From: Haematococcus lacustris
Lineage: Eukaryota > Chlorophyta > Chlorophyceae > Chlamydomonadales > Haematococcaceae
Reading direction: 5' to 3'
NCBI GenBank assembly: GCA_030144725.1
Contig: JASKMD010000004.1
Coordinates: 6,703,950-6,767,949, forward strand
DNA length: 64,000 nt
Below the pieces are notes generated by a model, which saw only the letters and a list, made by a program, of their open reading frames with translations, was not told the DNA's origin and did not search any database. Shown here piece after piece: positions 47,701-54,800 of this stretch. Made by a program: the position numbers and the translations under genes. Position 1 is the first letter of the stretch; every line of letters begins with the position of its first letter.

Positions 47701-50464
47701 CTGTGAAGCACGTGTCATTTCTGGCTTGTGTGACCTGCAGTTCTATTGCGAGGACGCGCTGCTCGTGGCAAACTACAAGCTCTCTCCCTTGGACATCTAC
47801 TACATCCCAGACATTGGCCCGTTGCAGTCCTTCAAGGACTACATCACCACACTGCCAGCCAGTGACCGGCCAGAGGCATTTGGCCAGCACCCCAATGCAG
47901 AGATCTCTTACCTCATTGAGGACTCCAAGGTAACTCGCTTGCCCCTTGGCAGGGTGATCTCAGGTCAGGCTCCCTGGGGCTGACCCCAGGTCAGGCACCC
48001 AAGGTTTGATGAGGGACTGGCTGCAAAGCTGTTGGGTGATACTGCTGAACGCCCAGTCTGGTATGGCTGCTGGATGAGGGATTGTAAGCAATGATTGCGT
48101 GCCTGTCAGCACACACAAATGGGTGGTGTAAGCGCCATGTGGTGAAGAAGGGCTTCATGAGCTAGGTGACAATGTATGCCACCCATCACCTCTGCTGCTA
48201 TGTTGCCCACTGCCTCACACATACAGCCATGCCTTGCTTGCGGACCCACCATGCCCATTTGAACTGCTGGCATGCATGCCCCTGCCCCCTGCTGCTCCTG
48301 CTGCAGGTGCTGCTGGACTCCCTGGTCAGCTTGCAACCACGCACAGGCGGCGCTGTGTCGGCCTCAGGCGCTGCGAATGCACGAGAGGAGTTGGTAATGA
48401 ACATTGCGACCGACCTCTTGGAACAGGTACGCTGGAGCGATTTGGAAACCGGGGTTGCATGTAGCTAGTTAAGACATGCAGCAACCATCATGGCGACCTC
48501 CGGCCCTCTTATGGCGCAGGTGCCCCTGCCCTTCAACCTGGAGGAGATCATGCACGGCAAGTCAGACGACCCCAGTGCTCTGCACGTGGTGCTGTTTCAA
48601 GAGGTGGAGCGGTACAATGCGCTGCTGGTGTCTGTCCGCGCCAGCTGCGTGGAGCTACAGCGCGGCATCAAGGGCCTGGTGGTGATGAGCGCGGATCTGG
48701 ACGCAGTGTTCGACGCACTCTTCAATGCGAAGGTAGGGCTTGGAGAGTTGTGGTCGGCGCGGGGCTGGTGGGTAATACATCCAGCAGTGTTACCAGGAGC
48801 GGCATCATGTGATGAGCGTAAGCCCCACCGCTCCACACAGTCCTCGCGCGCATGTCATGCCCCGGCTGGCTGTATGCCGGGTGGTTGACGTGTGACCCGG
48901 CTGTCTCCGTCTTCACCGTCGCAGGTGCCCGCTGCCTGGCTCAAGACATACCCTTCACTCAAGCCTCTAGGCGCCTGGACGCGCGATCTGCTGCAGCGCA
49001 TTGAGCAGCTGTCGCAATGGGTGACCGAAGGCTATCCGCGCGTGTACTGGCTGTCCGGCTTCACTTACCCGACGGGCTTCCTCACCGCAGTGTTACAAAC
49101 GACGGCGCGCAAGAACGGCATGGCCATCGACACGCTGTCCTTTGAGTTCACCATTATCAACCTCGACGAGAAGGAGATCCTGGCGCCGCCCAAGGAGGGG
49201 GTGTACGTACAGGTGAGGGCGCCACAGTCAGCACAAGGTGTTGACAGGCACCGCCGTGGTCAACTTACAATCTGCTTTGTGACCTTCCTGTCTGCCAACT
49301 CTTGCGTGATACTTTACTGTACTTAGCTGATGTGACACCTCCATCTGTACCTGCTTGCTGCTTGCTCCCTGTGGCATGGGTGTTGTGCTGCATCTGGTGC
49401 CATGCTGCTGCCATTGCCACGGCAGGGTCTGTACCTTGAGGGTGCTGGCTGGGACTACGAGGGCGGCTGCCTCACTGAGCCCCAGCCCATGGAGCTGATT
49501 GTGCCCATGCCCATTGTGCTGTTCAAGTGAGTTTGACCTTTGAGACCTAGTGGGCCTGCCATATCAACTCATATCAACTCTGGCAAGGAGGGATGTCACA
49601 ACATAATGCATCACCTGACATATGCAGCGAGTACCAGGCCACATTGCATGATTACAGCATGGCAGGGATGAGGATGGGTTGCAATGGATTGAGGGAGTCT
49701 GGCAAGGCATTGGCTGGAGTACGTCTGTCAAATGGTACCCGCCAGTGTAGACTTATGCCGTAGGCCTTCTTTAGGCTCAGAGACATGCGCACAGTAGCAT
49801 AACATGACAGGTATAGCATAACAGGCATAGCATAACATAACATGACATGCAGTTGTGTTAGTGTCTAATATTGGCTGCATGTCACACCACGCTTCCCCTG
49901 CAATTGCCCTGCAGGCCAGTGGAGAACAAAAAGAAGAACCAGAAGGGGGTCTATGTGTGCCCGCTGTACATGTACCCAGTGCGCACTGGCACGCGTGAGC
50001 GGCCCTCATTCATGATCAATGTCGACCTGCGCAGTGGCAACGCGGACGCCGACCATTGGTAAGGCACAGCAGAGCAAGAGCATCAAGCAGCCAACCAGGC
50101 ACGCGCGACACATACTCTACACTCTTGGTGGGCAGGCAGGCAAACGGTCGGGCAAACGGGAGGTTGCTGCTTGTGGCCTTGGGGACAAGGGATGCACATG
50201 CATAAGGGCATTCACGGTGAAAGTGACCATGTGGTACGCAAAACATGTGCCAGGCTATACCCTAGGAGAACTGCTGGCAGGGTATTCAACATTTCTGAAC
50301 CACAATAGGAGGAGTGTCCATTGTTGTCATTGTCATTGTGCAACCTGGTCTGTGGGGCAGGCGGGGTGACTCGGCACGCCTCCCGCTCTTGTCTGACCTG
50401 CGTGTTTGCGACACTTTACAGGATCATGAGGGGCACGGCGTTGCTGCTGTCGCTGGCATCTTGA
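6492..50464 (+). CDS. DHC10: Axonemal inner-arm dynein I1/f 1-beta heavy chain (DNAH2 orthologue)
   Basis: An 84-exon model encodes 4,463 residues; exon lengths sum to 13,392 nt, exactly 4,464 codons, and phases agree at every junction. Exons are listed under the domain entries. The protein is the microtubule motor subunit 1-beta of the two-headed I1 (f) inner arm in flagella. Identity rests on continuous resemblance to animal DNAH2 as I recall it, including NTSWPE...[18 protein letters not shown] and the C-terminal [12 protein letters not shown]-loops are GPAGTGKT (AAA1, about 1827), GKTGSGKS (AAA2, about 2109), GNVGVGKT (AAA3, about 2447) and GVGGSGRKS (AAA4, about 2797). Length is normal for the family. 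The start is the least certain part: ATG 6492 with an intron at 6517-6609 after GTAAGT; alternatives are read-through of that 93-nt in-frame intron, or ATG 8303. Two introns use GC donors. No frameshift or missing domain was seen, so the gene appears functional. Confidence 0.93.
6735..6942 (+). repeat. Dispersed repeat family A, copy 2
   Basis: Begins just inside the intron that follows dynein exon 6610-6725. It carries the family core (TTAGCCCTCAACC ... GTTTTTGTCTGTGTGGAG) and the longer tail ATGGCTTATACATGGCATACACATG ... GCCTGACCC, matching 22231-22399 and, inverted, 60203-60412. Confidence 0.85.
6988..7749 (-). pseudogene. TnpB/Fanzor-like nuclease, C-terminal half (antisense in dynein intron)
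   Basis: An open stretch of 253 codons on the minus strand starts after a good acceptor (GGCTGCAG at 7757-7750) and ends with TAG at 6988-6990. It contains [13 protein letters not shown], a RuvC-II-like [23 protein letters not shown], a Pro/Ala/Lys-rich linker, and a RuvC-III-like [15 protein letters not shown]. The order and the VDExRT...DRDxNAA motifs match the C-terminal nuclease half of TnpB and eukaryotic Fanzor proteins. No RuvC-I half was found before the dynein exon at 8315, so this copy is 5'-truncated. The frame itself is unbroken, suggesting recent insertion. Family assignment is from motifs only. The usual Cys-x-x-Cys zinc knuckles are absent. Confidence 0.65.
11738..11832. repeat. 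CAGG-type imperfect tetranucleotide repeat in dynein intron
   Basis: GCAGGCAGGCAG-type units with scattered TAG and AAG variants fill the start of the intron at 11736-12181. No other signal is evident. Confidence 0.7.
13381..13554 (-). CDS. Short basic ORF inside dynein intron (unidentified)
   Basis: 57 codons from ATG at 13554 to TAA at 13381-13383. The product is dominated by Lys, Pro and Glu (for example [12 protein letters not shown]). It may be the start of a transposon protein or a chance ORF. I do not recognise it. Codon use and base composition differ from the dynein exons around it. Confidence 0.2.
   Translation of the reverse strand: MKGTMRKGADEPKQPNPKVPKPKRKDEPDTVGWVGPVSSQGRARKARLKEAASSKGV
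14049..14243 (+). repeat. Dispersed repeat family B, copy 1 (internally deleted)
   Basis: Matches 21798-22078 at both ends: TTTCAAAACAGCCAAGCTGATGCTGGTCAC ... and CAAGCTTTTGGTTCCGATCGTTACATATTACGCAAA. About 80 bases of the other copy are missing in the middle. Confidence 0.85.
14716..14812. repeat. CTG trinucleotide repeat in dynein intron
   Basis: About 30 CTG units with a few CTC interruptions, in the intron at 14616-14992. In the frame of the next exon it reads poly-Ala without a stop (see findings). It is likely to form hairpins and be unstable. Confidence 0.9.
19906..20408 (+). repeat. DHC10: CTGAC pentanucleotide array (about 100 units) in dynein intron
   Basis: A nearly perfect (CTGAC)n array of about 500 bp in the intron at 19560-20455, ending about 47 bases before the acceptor. 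On the minus strand it reads as an artificial Arg-Ser-Gly-Gln-Val repeat ORF. Each CTGAC unit fits the eukaryotic branch-site consensus yUnAy. Confidence 0.95.
21798..22078 (+). repeat. Dispersed repeat family B, copy 2 (long form)
   Basis: In the dynein intron at 21588-22548. It shares its first and last ~100 bases with 14049-14243 and ends in a run of A (ACGCAAAAAAAAAAC), which hints at a retroposed element. No ORF is evident. Confidence 0.85.
22231..22399 (+). repeat. Dispersed repeat family A, copy 3
   Basis: In the same dynein intron as family B copy 2. It carries the full family-A core and the ATGGCTTATACATGGCATACACATGG tail. Directly after it, GGGCACCTCCAAAGGGCACCTCCAAAGG also occurs at about 7867-7900, beside another repeat cluster. 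Confidence 0.85.
23686..23762. repeat. AGT trinucleotide microsatellite in dynein intron
   Basis: (GTA)n of about 20 units with a few AAC and CCA interruptions, in the intron at 23390-23946. The long poly-Ser, poly-Val and poly-Thr ORFs here are artefacts of the repeat. Confidence 0.9.
25206..25260. repeat. CCA trinucleotide microsatellite in dynein intron
   Basis: A CCACCA-type run with occasional TAC, in the intron at 25004-25349. No further signal. Confidence 0.85.
26668..26752 (+). repeat. DHC10: Duplicated 3' splice-site segment before dynein exon 26740-26868
   Basis: Two identical 33-bp segments (26668-26700 and 26720-26752), each containing GTGGTGCAG followed by GGGAGTATCTGCC, lie 52 bases apart. 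The second contains the acceptor used in the model. Use of the first would add 52 nt and shift the frame. Confidence 0.85.
27427..30139 (+). other. DHC10: AAA1 motor module, residues about 1741-2083
   Basis: Exons: 27427-27629, 28157-28259, 28552-28728, 29131-29327, 29590-29772, 29974-30139. AAA1 is the main ATP-hydrolysing site. Visible motifs: [18 protein letters not shown] at the start, P-loop [10 protein letters not shown], Walker B CLDEFNRI (Glu about 1880), sensor-I-type [15 protein letters not shown], and RPVSMMVPD. All catalytic residues are present, so the site should be active. Confidence 0.93.
29853..29940. repeat. CCCCTG hexanucleotide array in dynein intron
   Basis: About 14 units of CCCCTG fill the intron at 29773-29973, ending about 33 bases before the acceptor CCCCCTAG. 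It could serve as an extended pyrimidine-rich tract. Confidence 0.9.
30662..32533 (+). other. DHC10: AAA2 module, residues about 2084-2345
   Basis: Exons: 30662-30835, 31100-31242, 31594-31762, 32002-32169, 32402-32533. P-loop GKTGSGKS, then [26 protein letters not shown] and [18 protein letters not shown] follow in the canonical order. AAA2 binds nucleotide structurally in dyneins. The acceptor of the exon at 32002 lies beside a duplicated decoy acceptor (see 31931-32011). Confidence 0.92.
31931..32011 (+). repeat. DHC10: Duplicated 3' splice-site segment before dynein exon 32002-32169
   Basis: GTTGTAGGTGTCCCGAGC at about 31931-31948 is repeated almost exactly at 31995-32011, where it forms the acceptor and first codons of the exon. 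The decoy acceptor lies 64 bases upstream; using it would break the frame. Confidence 0.8.
32748..35264 (+). other. DHC10: AAA3 module, residues about 2346-2731
   Basis: Exons: 32748-32972, 33250-33444, 33640-33806, 34047-34254, 34501-34644, 35046-35264. P-loop [17 protein letters not shown], Walker [10 protein letters not shown] and MAPPGGGRN are present. AAA3 is the regulatory ATP site. Exon phases agree with the neighbours (the splice at 33806/34047 rebuilds a Trp codon). Confidence 0.92.
35631..37983 (+). other. DHC10: AAA4 module, residues about 2732-3019
   Basis: Exons: 35631-35779, 36157-36301, 36649-36789, 37048-37274, 37629-37728, 37882-37983. The P-loop reads GVGGSGRKS; axonemal dyneins normally have GxGGSGRxSL here. 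The Walker B region is FLFDETQI, followed by [24 protein letters not shown] and NCTTIDWFTEWP. AAA4 precedes the stalk. Confidence 0.92.
35905..36065. repeat. 26-bp minisatellite in dynein intron
   Basis: About six imperfect copies of a unit like CACCCACCACAACCGCCTGC plus TGCTGT, in the intron at 35780-36156. It is open in several frames but lies outside the dynein exons. Confidence 0.85.
38544..41678 (+). other. DHC10: Stalk coiled coil and microtubule-binding domain, residues about 3020-3326
   Basis: Exons: 38544-38648, 39045-39170, 39283-39384, 39843-40085, 41045-41274, 41562-41678. The ascending helix is Lys/Glu-rich with the DEQEKQV motif. The globular tip starts at [12 protein letters not shown] and includes [15 protein letters not shown]. 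The descending helix ends with [12 protein letters not shown]. The intron at 40086-41044, inside the microtubule-binding domain, is filled by a 740-bp pentamer array. Confidence 0.92.
40302..41040 (+). repeat. DHC10: Mosaic pentanucleotide array in dynein intron
   Basis: Blocks in order: CACCT (about 40302-40725), CGCCT (40726-40890), CACCT (40891-40935), GGCCT (40936-41003), then CCCGA/CCTGA units to 41040. The array runs to within 4 bases of the acceptor CCTGCAG of exon 41045-41274. Sharp block boundaries show local homogenisation of single-base variants. Confidence 0.95.
41899..47166 (+). other. DHC10: AAA5 and AAA6 modules, residues about 3327-4023
   Basis: AAA5 exons: 41899-42040, 42432-42605, 42900-42989, 43250-43405. 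AAA6 exons: 43578-43784, 43925-44053, 44315-44541, 44663-44762, 45003-45065, 45475-45609, 45959-46225, 46501-46700, 46966-47166. Hallmarks: [120 protein letters not shown] and [15 protein letters not shown]. No P-loop is expected in these modules and none is seen. Confidence 0.92.
44799..44931 (+). repeat. DHC10: CCCAA pentanucleotide array in dynein intron
   Basis: About 26 perfect units of AACCC in the intron at 44763-45002, ending some 70 bases before the acceptor. The minus strand reads GGGTT, a telomere-like G-rich motif, but the period is 5. Confidence 0.95.
47257..50464 (+). other. DHC10: Dynein C-terminal domain, residues about 4024-4463
   Basis: Exons: 47257-47479, 47741-47929, 48307-48426, 48520-48732, 48925-49212, 49426-49526, 49915-50058, 50422-50464. 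Typical motifs: [37 protein letters not shown]-like [37 protein letters not shown] and the final [11 protein letters not shown] before TGA at 50462-50464. The terminal exon is only 43 nt, and its splice rebuilds the Trp codon of the conserved DHW. Confidence 0.92.
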
Positions 50465-51102
50465 GCTTGGTGTGGCAACCTGAGAAGCAGTGCTTGGAGT
50501 GTTGTTTTGCGCCCGCTAGGGCCCTCTGCTGGCACGTCCGTGAAGCCAGTCAGACCGCCACTGACAATCAAGGCCACACATGCATGTATGGTAGTCAAGG
50601 ACGCGAGCTTTGGTGCTGGATCATCACTATGGACTGTGGCCATTGAGAACATTGTAAACCAACGAACCGGTAACATGGGCTCTAATCATGGAGTGTGGTC
50701 ATTGCAAACAACGTGAAGTAAACGCCAAGTAAACCACTTACTGCAAACTATCTTATGCAAAGCGGGCCTTACATAGAGCTTGAGATGAGACTGGTGCCAT
50801 CACTGTCGTGTGTGCCACTACTGTCGAAAATGCCACCATTCGCATTTGTGCAGTACTGTCACGAGTGCTCAAGCTTGCAGAAAGCTATGCAACGGAGCAT
50901 GGACCACAGACAGGTCCTCTTGGCGAGCTCACTGTGCTTCGCATTGGTTTCCAGACTTGGTGCTGGGCTTCGTTGCCCTCCCTTGCTAGGTGGTGCCGTA
51001 GCCCATGCCGGACACCTGCGCACAGCAGGCAGAGCTAGGGGGTCGGACTTGCAAACTCCGATGGTGCTGAGCGTTCCGATGGTGCTGAGCAGTCCGATGG
51101 TG
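50465..51102. other. 3' flank of the dynein gene, no further gene seen
   Basis: Contains the likely 3' UTR and polyadenylation site of the dynein gene (50653). Bases from about 50700 to 51050 show no recognisable exon. Confidence 0.5.
50653..50657 (+). terminator. DHC10: Candidate TGTAA polyadenylation signal of the dynein gene
   Basis: The first TGTAA after the stop codon lies about 190 bases downstream, in the context ACATTGTAAACC. It fits the volvocine poly(A) signal. cDNA ends were not available. Confidence 0.5.
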
Positions 51103-51112
51103 CTAAGTGTTC
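51057..51112. repeat. Three tandem copies of a ~20-bp motif
   Basis: TCCGATGGTGCTGAG(C) occurs three times at about 20-bp spacing, with small changes, next to the 3' end of the minus-strand ORF at 51103. Confidence 0.75.
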
Positions 51113-51552
51113 GCGCCGTCTCCGGGCAGGCCGCGGCACAGCTGTAGGAACAGGTTCCTGCAGCTCAGGTCCGGGATGGCTGACTGAGAGACTGGGATGT
51201 TTGTGTACACGGGCTGGCCGTGCAGGCCGAGCGGGTCGGCTACGTGAATGGTAAACAAGCCGTGCACGAGGAAGCCTAACGGCAGGCTGGCGATCACCGC
51301 CCGCTCGCTGCAGGCCTTCACTCGTGGCAGCGCAGCGTCGGCCAGAAAGGCATCCCAAAGCTCTTGCGGGAGGTGGCCGGTGAGGTGGGTTAACTTGCAT
51401 TTCCTGCCGTGGTAGGTGCTGTCCCTATCGGGGGCAGCGCGGGCCTCTCCCGAAGCCTTTCTATTGCGCTCCGCTTCGGTGATGTCTGGCTCTAGTGCCT
51501 CGTCGCGGTCCCAAATGTCATTGTCGGGGTCCTCCGGCACTGGCTTAGGCAC
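51103..51552 (-). CDS. Unidentified ORF, 149 codons
   Basis: Open on the minus strand down to a stop at 51103-51105. An acidic/basic N-terminal part (WDRDEALEPDITEAERNRK) precedes a more hydrophobic part (SLPLGFLVHGLFTIHV). No ATG begins the frame; the first in-frame triplet after an upstream stop that could start it is GTG at 51552. An ATG lies 25 nt upstream in another frame (MAKQKGEP...), so the start may be frameshifted or spliced. I do not recognise the family. A transposon ORF or an orphan gene are both possible. It sits between two large plus-strand genes. Confidence 0.35.
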   Translation of the reverse strand: MPKPVPEDPDNDIWDRDEALEPDITEAERNRKASGEARAAPDRDSTYHGRKCKLTHLTGHLPQELWDAFLADAALPRVKACSERAVIASLPLGFLVHGLFTIHVADPLGLHGQPVYTNIPVSQSAIPDLSCRNLFLQLCRGLPGDGANT

Positions 51553-51872
51553 GGTTCGCCTTTTTGTTTAGCCATAGAAAACAGCAACGTGAAGCCATCA
51601 CATATTCTAGGAATTGTTAGTTTTGTTTGTTTGCATTGTTTGCACTTTGCACAGCTCTGTCGAACCCGCCGAGTCAGCTACAATCAATAAACACTCTGCA
51701 CATATCTGCACATATCTGTGTGACTCTGGTGACAAACATGGAGTGTAGTGACATGGCTGGTGTGACAAAAGGTTGATGAGGTTGCCATAACTCATCTTAC
51801 AGCATGTTGCCATCTCAGTAGTGCATTTACGAGGCCGCGTGATGGAGAAGGCGAGGAGTGCAGCGTATTGTG

Positions 51873-54800
51873 ATGCGCATCGCGCCAGACACTCTAGCCC
51901 GATATCGCGCGTCATCGTTGGGGCACGCAGCTGCTGCTGCGTCCGCTCCGGCAGCTGTTAGCAAGGTACGGCGACATGTCATGGCTTTGAACATGTGGGA
52001 CAGCTGTCCACAATGGTGAACGTGTGCACTGCAGGTTTCCACACCCGTGTCCCTCGCCATAGCAGTGTGCACAGCAGCAGCAGTAGCCGCCGTGGTAGCT
52101 GGCACAGTCTGTGGCATCCAGGGCTGCCCAGTAAACTCCCGCCAGGTGCTTGACAATCTGGTCCAGGAAGGCTCACAGGTCAGGTGGCTCAAACTAACCT
52201 CTGCCCTCCGTGCCCTGTACACTCAGGACAGCACCAGCGTTCTCCTCCAACCTCCCTTCCCTGGCCCAATGTAGGTATCGCCCAGGGCACCTAGGCGCTC
52301 CAAACTTATGCATTCATCCTGCAGTGACTTAAGCATGGTCCACCTTCGTCATTGTCATGTCAGCCCCAGGGGATCAAGGTCAGGGTTTAGGGTCAGGCAG
52401 CAAAGTAGGTGAACGACGCCCATTCCATGTGTGAGGCATTGACTCAATCCAAGTTCACCTCCATTGGGGCCAAGCAGCACTGCAAGTGTGCATGGGGCCT
52501 TCCATGCTACCTTTGCTCAGGCCAACAAAACTCATTCAACAAGGAACAACATGTTGGACTGTGGGTAATCTCACTCAGCTACTACAATCAAGTTGTAGCA
52601 TCCTCGGTCGCACCCTTGATGAACACAAACCCCAAGTCGATGGCACGTTCCTGGGGCGAACCCCCTGACCACTGGGCACACCATCAAAACTAACAGCTTA
52701 ACGCTTAAAAGGATATCAGCCCGTTGCACTGGCAAACACCAGTGAACTAGCTAAGAGCCCTAGAGTGAGCCATGGCTCTAGGGCTCGGGTAGGGATGGAC
52801 TGCTCCACTAGGAAGCTCCATTGTGGCTGCAGGTTTATTTATCGTTGCGGCTTGGCGATACCTGCAAGTACATAGAGCCACGGTATATGCTTAGTGTGCG
52901 GGGCAACAAGTGCAACCAGGGCAACTTGTGGGGGCTGTGTGCGATGTGCGGGGCTTGCTTAGAGTGCGGGGCAACCAGGGTGTGTTGGACAACAAGTGCG
53001 GGGCTATGTGCGGGGCAGCAACTCGCACGGTGTGTTGGACAACAAGTGCGGGGCTATGTGCGGTGCAGCAAGGGCAAGGGCTCTTACCTTTCAGAGAGGC
53101 CTGGCCGTTTGCCATTCTACGGGGCCGTGTACCATTGTTTACTGCGCGGTCACGAATTAGCGCGTCGATCTGCGAACACAAGCACAAGCAATGGTTGCGG
53201 GGCTGCTGCTGTAGTGCGGGGCTGCTGCTATAGTGCGGGGCTGCTGCTATAGTGCGGGGCTGCTGCTGTAGTGCGGGGCTGCTGCTATAGTGCGGGGCTG
53301 CTGCTGTAGTGCGGGGCTGCTGCTTTGAAACAGTCAGCAGTGCTTTGCTCCCTTTGCTCAGGCACATGCTGCCTGCTAGGTTGATGAGGAAGGTGCTGCC
53401 GGGGTATACCCTTCGCAGCCAGCAGGCGGTTGCAGTGTGCTGGCAGCGATGATGAGTTCTGACGTCACCCCTTCTCTGTCTAGATCATTGTGCTGCCTGG
53501 TGTGCGGCTTGTGCAGACCGGCACCACTACTCTTGCCCTTGGCACCTCCCTTACAACCGCCATGGCCCTCCCCACAGCCCCCACCCCCCTCACCCCCCTT
53601 ACCCCCCATCCCTCCGGTACGTAGAAGGTGCAGGCAAGGGCAAAGCAGCCAAGCAGGCTTGCACGGCTGAGCAAAGAACGCAGTGCTGTTACCGCTGCCC
53701 TGCTTACTGGTTGTGCTCTGCTGTGCGGCAGGTGCCTCCCAGCCCTCCTCCTCTTCTCCCTCCTGCTCCCCCTCCACCGAGTCCCTTCCCACCTTCGCCT
53801 CCACCCTCGCCTCCTCCCAGTCCAGCACCGCCACCCTCCCCACCCCCACCACCACCCTCCCCACCCCCACCTTACCCACCTCCCAGCCCACCGCCACCCT
53901 TCCCTCCACCTGACCCACCCCCACCTGACCCACCTCCCAGCCCACCGCCACCCTACCCTCCCCCACCACCACCCTCCCCCCCACCACCCAGCCCACCACC
54001 CAGCCCGCCGCCACCCTTCCCACCACCAAGCCCACCCCCACCTGACCCACCTCCCAGCCCACCGCCACCCTCCCCGCCCCCGCCACCACCCTCCCCACCA
54101 CCACCCAGCCCACCACCCAGCCCGCTGCCACCCTTCCCACCACCAAGCCCACCCCCACCTGACCCACCTCCCAGCCCACCGCCACCCTCCCCGCCCCCGC
54201 CACCACCCTCCCCACCACCACCCAGCCCACCACCCAGCCCGCCGCCACCCTTCCCACCACCAAGCCCACCCCCACCTGACCCACCTCCCAGCCCACCGCC
54301 ACCCTCTCCGCCCCCACCACCACCCTCCCCACCACCACCCAGCCCACCACCCAGCCCGCTGCCACCCTTCCCACCACCAAGCCCACCCCCACCTGACCCA
54401 CCTCCCAGCCCACCGCCACCCTCTCCGCCCCCACCACCACCCTCCCCACCACCACCCAGCCCACCACCCAGCCCGCTGCCACCCTTCCCACCACCAAGCC
54501 CACCCCCACCTGACCCACCTCCCAGCCCACCGCCACCCTCTCCGCCCCCACCACCACCCTCCCCACCACCACCCAGCCCACCACCCAGCCCGCTGCCACC
54601 CTTCCCACCACCAAGCCCATCCCCACCTGACCCACCTCCCAGCCCACCTCCCCCAAATCCACCACCCTCACCGCCCCCTCCCTTCCCACCACCACCCAGC
54701 CCACCACCTCCTGCACCTCCCCCCCCTCCCGTATGGTGAGCGGGTAGCTGGTAATGTCAAGCCAGTAGCTGCTAATGTTAATATACCAGTTACGAGGCAG

